From contig JASLNX010000053.1 in assembly GCA_030745815.1 (NCBI GenBank), positions 1-5,139 on the forward strand: a stretch of DNA of 5,139 nucleotides. The letters are read 5' to 3'. The notes beneath the pieces were generated by a model. The model had not been told where the DNA came from and ran no database searches. It saw only the letters and a list, made by a program, of their open reading frames with translations. The position numbers were made by a program, and so were the translations under genes. Positions within the stretch are counted from its first letter, which is position 1. Each line of letters starts with the position of its first letter. Source of the stretch: an archaeon. Lineage in GTDB: Archaea > Iainarchaeota > Iainarchaeia > Iainarchaeales > GCA-2688035. Below, in pieces: positions 1-5,060 of the stretch.

Positions 1-665
1 AAATTGGAAGATTTGAAGCAGACGACGTGGAACTACACGAACAAGGAGTAAACAGAGTTGGAAACTTATTCATTAAAAACGAAAGCTATATGGCGTTTGA
101 AAACTGGACAGCGAAAGAGCTAGGCAAACTCTACGAAAAGAAAAAGCGCTGGGCGGTTTCAGAAATGCTTCGAGAAATCGGGCTAGGGTTAAACGACGAA
201 AACTCAATTTTATTCCAGGCGGCCAAAAACAATGTTCCAATATTTTGCCCTGCAATAACTGATGGAGCCTTTGGATTTCACCTACACATGTTCCAGCAAG
301 ACCACCCGGACTTTATAGTTGACGTAGTAAAAGACTTTGGAAACATTTTGTTTGTTACAAGCCGAGATGAAAAAAAGGGAGTAATTGCCCTTGGCGGAAG
401 CATTTCAAAACACCACGCAATACTTTGCACTCTGTTGAACGGCGGAGCAGACTATGCGGTTTACATGACAACAGCACACAAGACATCTGGAAGCATGTCT
501 GGCGCAACAACCAACGAAGCAAAGTCCTGGGGAAAGGTAAAGGACGAAAGCGACATTGCAACAGTAATTGGAGACGTAACAATAATGTTCCCGCTTGCAA
601 TGGTTAAAGCGTTTGAGCAACTTGAAGAAGAAGGGCTTCTGAAGAAACAGGGGAAGAAAAAATGA
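1..665 (+). CDS. dys: Deoxyhypusine synthase, N-terminus cut by window edge
   Basis: Deoxyhypusine synthase transfers the aminobutyl group of spermidine (NAD-dependent) to one lysine of translation factor aIF5A. The frame is open from base 3, so the gene begins upstream. The GTG at 27 is an internal valine codon, because the family motif DDVELHEQGVNR-GN runs straight across it. About 220 residues are visible, roughly the C-terminal two thirds. Seen: CPAITDG (bases 249-269), GGSISKHH (393-416, the active-site histidine pair), GADYAVY (444-464) and EAKSWGK (516-536), whose final lysine (534-536) aligns with the catalytic Lys329 of the human enzyme. Glu and Trp just before that lysine are also kept. 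The stretch HKTSGSMSGA has Ser where the human enzyme has Asp313. Its TGA overlaps the next gene's ATG (ATGA, 662-665), which suggests translational coupling. The family call is secure; the exact amine substrate is not. Confidence 0.95.
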   Translation, partial: IGRFEADDVELHEQGVNRVGNLFIKNESYMAFENWTAKELGKLYEKKKRWAVSEMLREIGLGLNDENSILFQAAKNNVPIFCPAITDGAFGFHLHMFQQDHPDFIVDVVKDFGNILFVTSRDEKKGVIALGGSISKHHAILCTLLNGGADYAVYMTTAHKTSGSMSGATTNEAKSWGKVKDESDIATVIGDVTIMFPLAMVKAFEQLEEEGLLKKQGKKK

Positions 666-1708
666 ACAAGCCAAAGTTTGTGATTTCAAAATCAAAGACC
701 GTGGAACAGTTTGAAAAAGTAAAAGAACTTGCGGACATTGTATCCTACAGCTCCAAAACCAACCAGACCGCAACAGTAATTTTAGAAGATGCAACAACCG
801 CCATGTTTAGCGTTCACTTTGCAAACGAACTAAAGCACGTGAAAGACAAATCAAGAGTAATATTTATTGCCCAAGCTTGGTCAAAGGAAGAAATAAAGGA
901 ATTTATTGACCAAGGAATAAGCCACTTTATTGTTGACAACGAATCCGACCTAGACACCCTTCTTAGTTTTCTTAAAGAAAGCGACGCTAAGGTTTCGCTA
1001 CTTCTCAGAGTAAAATTAAGGGAGCGGACCATTAAGACCGAGAGATATTTTGTTTTCGGAATGAATTCAGAAACCGTTAACAAAAGGATTAGGGAAATTA
1101 GGGCAGACAAAAGTTTGGAGCCAAAAATTAAAGAGCTTGGAATTCACTTTCACAGAAAAACGCAGAACATGAGCGAGTGGGATTTGCAGTACGCAGTTTC
1201 AAATATTTTAGAAAATGACACTTTGAGAATGATTGACTTGGTTGATATTGGGGGTGGCATTCCAATAGACTACGCAAACACCAACAAAAAGATCTTGCCG
1301 GGAATTTTTAAAAAAATAAAAGAGTTTAGAGAATGGCTAAACGAAAGAAACATACGGCTAATAATTGAGCCAGGCCGATTTATTTCTGGTCCGCCAACAA
1401 AGCTTATTACAACAATTATTGGGATTCACGAAAACAACATTATTGTAAACGCTTCAGTTTACAACACCAACCTTGATGCATTAGTTGTCCCAGTCAAACT
1501 TCTAGTTGAAGGAGAGCTCTCAAAGGATGAGGGCAAACCATATGTGCTAAAGGGAGCAACGCCTTGTTCAATGGATTTGTTTAGATACAGAGTATATCTA
1601 AACGAACCAAAAGTAGGAGACAAAATTGTTTTCTTAAACGCTGGAGCCTACAACTTTCATTCAGACTTTTGCGATTTGGAACTAATTGAAACAGAAATAG
1701 TTGACTAA
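662..1708 (+). CDS. Fold-type III PLP-dependent decarboxylase (Orn/Lys/Arg/DAP decarboxylase superfamily)
   Basis: This is a 348-aa alanine-racemase-fold PLP enzyme predicted to decarboxylate a basic amino acid or related substrate in the cytoplasm. Visible landmarks in order: the Schiff-base lysine in YSSKTN (K32), FH at 163-164 (ornithine decarboxylase H197 position), phosphate loop DIGGG (195-199), EPGRF (236-240), the second active-site segment TPCSMD (C302, D305), and AGAY (327-330), whose Tyr contacts PLP in relatives. Only 31 residues precede the lysine, and the whole protein is shorter than the usual 380-420 residues. The CSMD segment lacks the CESGD signature of diaminopimelate decarboxylase and the CDxLD of classical ornithine decarboxylase, so the substrate cannot be read from the motif. 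The start overlaps the deoxyhypusine synthase stop by 4 bases, so coupled translation is likely. The inferred role is supply of putrescine, agmatine or a related polyamine precursor; lysine biosynthesis is the main alternative. Confidence 0.85.
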   Translation: MNKPKFVISKSKTVEQFEKVKELADIVSYSSKTNQTATVILEDATTAMFSVHFANELKHVKDKSRVIFIAQAWSKEEIKEFIDQGISHFIVDNESDLDTLLSFLKESDAKVSLLLRVKLRERTIKTERYFVFGMNSETVNKRIREIRADKSLEPKIKELGIHFHRKTQNMSEWDLQYAVSNILENDTLRMIDLVDIGGGIPIDYANTNKKILPGIFKKIKEFREWLNERNIRLIIEPGRFISGPPTKLITTIIGIHENNIIVNASVYNTNLDALVVPVKLLVEGELSKDEGKPYVLKGATPCSMDLFRYRVYLNEPKVGDKIVFLNAGAYNFHSDFCDLELIETEIVD

Positions 1709-1878
1709 AACCCAAACATAACTTTTGCGCCCAAGACCGCTATAATAACAACTACTGAAAGCCCTACAAGAAATTCCGGGGAAAACTTTGGCCCTGAAGT
1801 GTCTGCGTCAAAAAAGCGCATTATTCCAATACTGCTGCTTGGCCCGCTTACTGCTGGCCCTTTTGTTAATTTAACCAT
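1705..1878 (-). CDS. secG: SecG / Sec61-beta, preprotein translocase small subunit
   Basis: This is a 57-residue protein on the minus strand (ATG at 1878-1876, TAG at 1707-1705). It is the small, non-essential subunit of the archaeal SecYEG translocon in the cytoplasmic membrane. The cytoplasmic N-terminal half carries the family signature GPSSSIGIMRFFD (residues 12-24), followed by GPKFSPE (29-35). A single transmembrane helix covers about residues 36-55 (FLVGLSVVVIIAVLGAKVMF). Length and topology match archaeal Sec61-beta (about 50-60 aa). Its stop overlaps the stop of the convergent decarboxylase gene by 4 bases. It accounts for almost all of the otherwise empty 1709-1988 gap. A weak AGGT lies 6 bases before the ATG, and an AT-rich box lies about 31 bases upstream. 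Confidence 0.93.
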   Translation of the reverse strand: MVKLTKGPAVSGPSSSIGIMRFFDADTSGPKFSPEFLVGLSVVVIIAVLGAKVMFGF

Positions 1879-1908
1879 ATAAATACCTAATAAATTTGGC
1901 CTGTGAGC

Positions 1909-1917
1909 TTTTTTAAA
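1909..1917 (-). promoter_or_regulatory. Candidate TATA box for secG
   Basis: Read on the minus strand this is TTTAAAAAA, about 31 bases before the secG ATG, which would give a very short leader. It sits inside a perfect 6-3-6 dyad, AGCTTT-TTT-AAAGCT (1906-1920). The assignment rests on position and composition only. Confidence 0.45.
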
Positions 1918-1941
1918 GCTATTGATTGGGCAAAGTAAGTG

Positions 1942-1950
1942 TTTTAAATA
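1942..1950 (+). promoter_or_regulatory. TATA box for the 352-aa membrane protein gene
   Basis: TTTTAAATA is a close match to the archaeal box A consensus. It is centred about 43 bases before the ATG at 1989, predicting transcription start near 1970-1975 and a leader of about 15 bases. The only ribosome-binding-like sequence is a weak AAGTGGT (1977-1983). Together with the secG box on the other strand it makes the 110-base gap a divergent promoter region. Confidence 0.6.
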
Positions 1951-1988
1951 TGAAAAAACTAATAGATTAACAGTTTAAGTGGTTTAGA

Positions 1989-3047
1989 ATGGTTGACGCA
2001 AGAAAGATGACAAATGACCTAATGCACATTGGTGTACTGCTTGCACTTCTTGGAGTGCTACTGGGACTTCTTACTTGGACTGGAGTAATGCAGTGCAATG
2101 CAATTCCTGGCTGGTGCGATGTGTACTGGGGAATTTTAGGAAAACCAAGTGTGCTAATTGTTTACGGCGACAGCGGCCTTGGGAACCCTGTTGGAGCATG
2201 CACTGACGAAGGCTGCAGTTTGCAGGAAATGCTTGCAAATCCAAAGCTTCTTGGAGTGCACGCGCAAACCCTTCACATTGACCGAGTTAACTCAGGAAAC
2301 CTTACACCTTACAATCTTGTAATTGTTGAGCGGGCTAGAAAAATTCCTACCAAAACACTTAGAGCATTTATTGATTACTACAATTCAGGCGGACGACTTA
2401 TTTGGACTGGAGACGCTGGAACAGAACTTGGAGAAAGCTATGTTGGCGGAAAGCTTGTAAAGGACGAATACCTACACGCAATTGATCGGACCTCAAGCGA
2501 GGTAAACAAGTTGCTTGAAAATACACAAGGAGAAGACACAGTCTTAGACTTTAACGTTCCAATTGGCCCATGGGCAAGAAAGGACGGAGACCTAATGATT
2601 TCCTTTGACCAGCTGCTTTCACTAAACTATGCCGGCAATTACTGCCAGTTTAACACTTGCTTTGCGGACAAGCCAATTCACGTTGGAAACATTGAGCCAG
2701 AACCAAGTAGAGACCACCCACTAATAAGAGGAATTGCAGCCGACCTGCAACTCTGGGTCTTTAAGGACCAGGACTTTGCAGTAGTTCAAACAATTCCTGG
2801 AGGAATTACAACAGAGGTTTTAACACTTGACATGGGCTCAAACCTAATAGTTACCAATCCCAAAAATAACAATAAAGCGGACTACGGCAAAACAAACCCA
2901 ATGATTGTTACATCTGGCGTTGGAGGAAGAGTAATCTATTACTCAATGCCACCAGAACTTTACGCAAACCCACGCCTTGACTCCTTCGACAAAGACTTGT
3001 ATTATCTGCCGTTGGAGAACATGTACTACGGGTCGCTGTACGGTTAG
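1989..3047 (+). CDS. Membrane-anchored extracytoplasmic protein, GATase1/ThuA-like features (unrecognised family, paralog A)
   Basis: I do not recognise this 352-aa protein by name. It has a short basic N-terminus (R5, K6), one hydrophobic helix at about residues 13-33, then a large domain predicted to face outside (N-in/C-out). Alternating strands and helices recall class I glutamine amidotransferase/ThuA-like folds: KPSVLIVYGD (52-61), YNLVIVE (108-114), LRAFIDYYNSGGRLIWTGDAGT (124-145), RDHPLIRGI (241-249) and GGRVIYYSMPPEL (312-324). The spot after the GGRLI strand is TGDAGT, so no Cys nucleophile is seen and an enzymatic role is doubtful. All six cysteines lie beyond the helix in close pairs (36/43, 71/76, 219/224), which fits disulfides. 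The next gene encodes a protein of the same layout. Possible roles are ligand binding or a structural part of an envelope complex, both inference. The ATG at 1989 follows a good TATA box and directly precedes the anchor helix. Confidence 0.85.
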   Translation: MVDARKMTNDLMHIGVLLALLGVLLGLLTWTGVMQCNAIPGWCDVYWGILGKPSVLIVYGDSGLGNPVGACTDEGCSLQEMLANPKLLGVHAQTLHIDRVNSGNLTPYNLVIVERARKIPTKTLRAFIDYYNSGGRLIWTGDAGTELGESYVGGKLVKDEYLHAIDRTSSEVNKLLENTQGEDTVLDFNVPIGPWARKDGDLMISFDQLLSLNYAGNYCQFNTCFADKPIHVGNIEPEPSRDHPLIRGIAADLQLWVFKDQDFAVVQTIPGGITTEVLTLDMGSNLIVTNPKNNNKADYGKTNPMIVTSGVGGRVIYYSMPPELYANPRLDSFDKDLYYLPLENMYYGSLYG

Positions 3048-3055
3048 AGAAAACC

Positions 3056-3064
3056 TTATAAATA
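3056..3064 (+). promoter_or_regulatory. TATA-like box in the gap between the two membrane protein genes (distal)
   Basis: TTATAAATA begins 9 bases after the stop of the upstream gene and is a very good box A match. If used, transcription would start near 3085-3090 and give a leader of about 85-90 bases for the 287-aa protein gene. It competes with the box at 3108. Confidence 0.4.
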
Positions 3065-3107
3065 ATAAAAGCGTTTAATTTTACGAGCTTTTCTGGCAAA
3101 AGAAAGG

Positions 3108-3115
3108 TTTAAAAA
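3108..3115 (+). promoter_or_regulatory. TATA-like box for the 287-aa membrane protein gene (proximal)
   Basis: TTTAAAAA is preceded by a purine-rich AAAGAAAGG that resembles a TFB recognition element. It would place transcription start near 3135-3140 and leave a 35-40 base leader containing the ribosome binding site. Its spacing makes it the more likely promoter of the two in this gap. Confidence 0.5.
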
Positions 3116-3154
3116 GAATGAAAGGCAGAATATAATATAGTTTAACAAATTAAT

Positions 3155-3165
3155 TGGAGATGGTG
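3155..3165 (+). promoter_or_regulatory. Ribosome binding site for the 287-aa protein
   Basis: GGAGATGGTGA contains GGTGA, complementary to the 3' end of archaeal 16S rRNA, and ends 8 bases before the ATG at 3174. It supports that start codon. Confidence 0.65.
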
Positions 3166-3173
3166 AATAAAGC

Positions 3174-4037
3174 ATGTATCCTGAGGGTGACACTGGAGCT
3201 GCTCCGGCCGGAGATTACGGCTATGGAGGAGACATAAAATCAAAACTTACTAGAAACTTAGAGGGACTAATTCCGCTTATTCTTATTATTATTATAGCGG
3301 TATTTTTAGCCCACAAATTCGATGTAATTAATATTCCGTTCCTTGGAGGGGAAGAGCCAATTCAAATGCTTGTAATTGGAATGCCCTCTGCAGATATGCT
3401 TATTATGCTTGATCAGGACAAGGACCTGGTTAGCTACAGGGTAAAGGAAGCTTCTGCATTAAATGTTTCGCCAGAGGAACAGCTTGCACAATACAACATT
3501 GTTCTTTTGGACCAGCATCTTGGTGGTTCATACTATGAACACAGTGTTAGTAGGCAACTAGGTGAAGCCCTGCAAAATTACGTTAGAACAGGCGGAAAGC
3601 TAATCACAGTAATGGATTCAGGAATCTACCAAAGTGGTGGAATCACAGGAACAGAAATTGCAAGCGACGTAGTTGGCTGGAAAGCCACTTTCGGGGACTT
3701 AATCCCAGTTGAGTGCGATAAGGCATTAAATGATGTGCCAACCTGTACATACCAGAACCCAGTAACCGCAAGGCTTTTCAGGGAAGACTTTGATCACAGA
3801 ATAATGGAGGGAATTGAGGTTGCCCCGGCTGACCCAAGATACCCACCACTGCAGGTCTACCCATTCAAGGTAAAGCCACACGGAAACGAGATTGCATATA
3901 TTAAGAGTGTTGCTTTCCCAACATACTTCCCAGGAATCGTGGAAAGTCGCTTGATTATAGGAAAAAGTATTTACTTTAACTACGATCCAGCACTAACACC
4001 TGGAGTATGGCAGAATACCATGGAATACCTGCGATAA
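3174..4037 (+). CDS. Membrane-anchored extracytoplasmic protein, GATase1-like features (unrecognised family, paralog B)
   Basis: I do not recognise this 287-aa protein by name. A Gly/Pro/Tyr-rich N-terminus (residues 1-20) and basic residues (K22, K24, R27) precede one transmembrane helix at about 31-47. The rest is predicted to lie outside the membrane. The domain follows the same order of elements as the upstream 352-aa protein: PIQMLVIGMP (62-71), YNIVLLDQ (107-114), LQNYVRTGGKLITVMDSGI (133-151), DFDHRIMEGI (205-214) and GKSIYFNYDPAL (263-274). Thus GGxLI, DHxxxxGI and the late strand motif are shared, while overall identity looks low. It has only two cysteines (C181, C191), not at the positions of the paralog's three pairs. 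No Cys nucleophile follows the GGKLI strand. It has its own candidate promoters in the 126-base gap, a good ribosome binding site and a terminator at its stop codon, so it can be expressed independently. The tandem pair suggests an ancient duplication and possibly a hetero-complex (inference). Confidence 0.85.
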   Translation: MYPEGDTGAAPAGDYGYGGDIKSKLTRNLEGLIPLILIIIIAVFLAHKFDVINIPFLGGEEPIQMLVIGMPSADMLIMLDQDKDLVSYRVKEASALNVSPEEQLAQYNIVLLDQHLGGSYYEHSVSRQLGEALQNYVRTGGKLITVMDSGIYQSGGITGTEIASDVVGWKATFGDLIPVECDKALNDVPTCTYQNPVTARLFREDFDHRIMEGIEVAPADPRYPPLQVYPFKVKPHGNEIAYIKSVAFPTYFPGIVESRLIIGKSIYFNYDPALTPGVWQNTMEYLR

Positions 4038-4068
4038 ACGCAGTATTCCCTTTCTTATTCTTTTTTTT
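4022..4068 (+). terminator. Hairpin plus T-tract terminator overlapping the stop codon of the 287-aa gene
   Basis: GGAATACCTGC (4022-4032) pairs with GCAGTATTCC (4040-4049), with one bulged C and a 7-base loop that contains the TAA stop. A pyrimidine-rich run ending in eight Ts (4061-4068) follows, and another T5 lies at 4074-4078. Archaeal termination needs mainly the T-tract; the stem resembles a bacterial intrinsic terminator. Confidence 0.65.
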
Positions 4069-4079
4069 CTAAATTTTTC

Positions 4080-4095
4080 TAAACAGCACTGTTTA
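4080..4095. promoter_or_regulatory. 16-base dyad, operator-like, upstream of alba
   Basis: TAAACAG-CA-CTGTTTA is a perfect 7-2-7 inverted repeat. It lies between the upstream terminator and the alba TATA box and overlaps the alternative box TTTAAAT (4092-4098). Its size and symmetry suit a dimeric DNA-binding regulator, but the function is inferred from position only. Confidence 0.35.
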
Positions 4096-4111
4096 AATCC
4101 TTTTCAGGGTA

Positions 4112-4119
4112 TTTATAAT
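4112..4119 (+). promoter_or_regulatory. TATA box for alba
   Basis: TTTATAAT sits in the context GGTATTTATAATTAGG and predicts transcription start near 4138-4143. That leaves a leader of about 45-50 bases ending in a strong ribosome binding site. A second box-like TTTAAAT (4092-4098) would give a longer leader that includes the hairpin at 4121-4149. Confidence 0.55.
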
Positions 4120-4120
4120 T

Positions 4121-4152
4121 AGGGCGGAGAATTTAGTGTTTGCCGCCTTTTT
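4121..4152 (+). other. GC-rich hairpin followed by T5 in the alba leader region
   Basis: AGGGCGG (4121-4127) can pair with CCGCCTT (4143-4149), including one G-U pair, around a 15-base loop, and a T5 run (4148-4152) follows. It could be a second terminator for readthrough from upstream, or an attenuator-like leader element if transcription starts at the distal TATA box. The GC block stands out in this AT-rich gap. Confidence 0.35.
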
Positions 4153-4174
4153 CAGTGAACAAGAAATAGAGATC

Positions 4175-4181
4175 GGAGGTG
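4175..4181 (+). promoter_or_regulatory. Strong ribosome binding site deciding the alba start
   Basis: GGAGGTG is a full match to the archaeal anti-Shine-Dalgarno complement and ends 6 bases before the ATG at 4188. The in-frame GTG at 4179 is part of this site, so it cannot be the start. Confidence 0.85.
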
Positions 4182-4187
4182 CAATTA

Positions 4188-4481
4188 ATGGCAGAACAAA
4201 GGGCAAAAAGAAACCTGGAAAACGTGGTTTTTGTTGGCAAAAAGGGAACCATGAGTTACGTTCTAGCAGTGGTTACGCAAATGAATCAGGGCTCGCCACA
4301 CGTTATGATAAAGGCCAGGGGCAAAGCAATTAGTAGAGCAGTTGACGTTGCTGAGATTGTAAAAAACAAGTTCGTAACCGACGCAAAGATTAATGACATA
4401 CAAATTGCCACCGAGGAAATTAATACGGACGAAGGAAACGTTCTAAAAGTTTCGGCAATTGAAATAAAATTGATGAAGTAA
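4188..4481 (+). CDS. albA: Alba family DNA/RNA-binding chromatin protein
   Basis: This is a 97-aa protein covering the whole Alba (Sac10b) fold. Alba dimers coat double-stranded DNA and also bind RNA in many archaea. Diagnostic segments: NVVFVGKKGTMSYVLAVVTQ (12-31) and KARGKAISRAVDVAEIVKN, running from about residue 43 to 61, with the RNA/DNA-contact residues of the IKARG loop, then the C-terminal beta-hairpin ending in VSAIEIKLMK. The lysine pair K18/K19 matches K16/K17 of Sulfolobus Alba, the site tuned by acetylation there. After it, the usual Pro-Val-Met-Asn reads Gly-Thr-Met-Ser. The start is fixed by GGAGGTG six bases upstream. It has its own TATA box and a downstream hairpin terminator, so it is probably a strongly expressed single-gene unit. 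Confidence 0.95.
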   Translation: MAEQRAKRNLENVVFVGKKGTMSYVLAVVTQMNQGSPHVMIKARGKAISRAVDVAEIVKNKFVTDAKINDIQIATEEINTDEGNVLKVSAIEIKLMK

Positions 4482-4483
4482 GT

Positions 4484-4527
4484 TTGAAGGAATTGTTTTC
4501 CCCTTCAATTCTTATTCTTTTCTTTTC
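4484..4527 (+). terminator. Hairpin plus T-rich terminator after alba
   Basis: TTGAAGG (4484-4490) pairs perfectly with CCTTCAA (4502-4508) across an 11-base loop, starting 3 bases after the alba stop. A pyrimidine-rich tract (TTCTTATTCTTTTCTTTT) follows. It probably ends most alba transcripts; partial readthrough would feed the KH-domain gene, which has no clear TATA box of its own. Confidence 0.6.
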
Positions 4528-4541
4528 AATTATTCATAAGT

Positions 4542-4545
4542 GGTG
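4542..4545 (+). promoter_or_regulatory. Ribosome binding site deciding the KH-protein start
   Basis: GGTG within AAGTGGTG lies 5 bases before the ATG at 4551. This favours that ATG over the in-frame TTG at 4548, which would be only 2 bases from the site. Confidence 0.55.
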
Positions 4546-4550
4546 TTTTG

Positions 4551-5051
4551 ATGAAAGGACCTGTTTGTAAGGACGATATTCGCAGTGGACGACTGTGCAT
4601 GATTTGCGCAGCAAAGCTTAAAGCAAAGCAAATTAACGAGCTTGATTTTGAAACAATGAAAGCAGTTGAAAAGCTTGAGAACAAGAAGTTTTTGATTTCA
4701 ACAGAAATTGTAAGAGTTTTTGAACTAAATGGCGTGGCCTTAATTTTTGCCAAGGGAAACGTTGGCGCACTAATTGGAAAAGAAGGCAAAAACGTTAAGG
4801 CCCTTGAAAAGGCTCTTGGGAAGAGGGTTAGAATAATTGAATTGTCCAAAAAACCAAGGGAAGTAACCCAACAGGTTATTGGACGAGCAAGAATTACCGC
4901 AGTAAACAAGCTATTTAAACCAGGGAGCGAGGAACTAAGAATAATGATTGACCCGCGAGATAAGAGAATGCTTGAAAAGGAAATTAAAAGAATGCAGGAA
5001 ATCCTTGGAAAGGCCCTGAAAATTCAAATAGAACTAAAGTTTGCGCAGTAG
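4551..5051 (+). CDS. Archaeal NusA-like transcription factor with Cys cluster and KH domain
   Basis: This 166-aa protein resembles archaeal NusA-like KH proteins, which are predicted to bind RNA and act in transcription elongation or termination. The N-terminus has a small Cys cluster: PVC (C6), then SGRLCMIC (C16, C19) and AKLKAKQINELD, a layout seen in archaeal family members as a likely zinc site. The first half-site reads CKDD instead of CxxC, so only three cysteines are present and D8 or D9 may serve as the fourth ligand. A type II KH core follows, with the GxxG loop in ALIGKEGKNVKALEKALGKRVRIIE (G76-G79). The C-terminal third (ITAVNKLF to the end) may form a second, degenerate KH-like unit ending in a long basic helix. 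It lies downstream of alba and may depend on readthrough. It is much shorter than bacterial NusA and has no S1 domain, as expected in archaea. Confidence 0.85.
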   Translation: MKGPVCKDDIRSGRLCMICAAKLKAKQINELDFETMKAVEKLENKKFLISTEIVRVFELNGVALIFAKGNVGALIGKEGKNVKALEKALGKRVRIIELSKKPREVTQQVIGRARITAVNKLFKPGSEELRIMIDPRDKRMLEKEIKRMQEILGKALKIQIELKFAQ

Positions 5052-5060
5052 GTGCAAAAT

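Noticed and set aside
27..29. GTG as the start of deoxyhypusine synthase
   Set aside because: The open frame and family similarity continue upstream to the window edge, so this is an internal valine codon.
405..797. 130-codon minus-strand open frame rich in Cys and Leu
   Set aside because: It lies across the deoxyhypusine synthase and decarboxylase genes, both of which have strong family motifs, and its Cys/Leu/Phe-rich composition is typical of an antisense shadow.
814..1110. 98-codon minus-strand open frame
   Set aside because: It is fully inside the decarboxylase gene, has no ribosome binding site, and its Ser/Leu-rich content is that of a shadow frame.
3088..3102. CTTTT-CTGGC-AAAAG inverted repeat between the two membrane protein genes
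   Set aside because: The stem is five A/T-rich base pairs, expected by chance in such sequence, and no T-tract follows it.
3048..3173. Possible small gene or RNA in the 126-base gap
   Set aside because: There is no convincing open frame and no tRNA-like or other strong fold; promoters and a ribosome binding site explain the stretch.
4136..4333. 65-codon plus frame with a GTG start overlapping the alba leader and gene
   Set aside because: It runs in another frame through the conserved Alba motifs, and it has no ribosome binding site before its GTG.
4526..4909. 127-codon minus-strand open frame
   Set aside because: It is antisense to the KH-domain protein, whose GxxG loop and Cys cluster make the plus frame certain; no promoter or ribosome binding site is visible.
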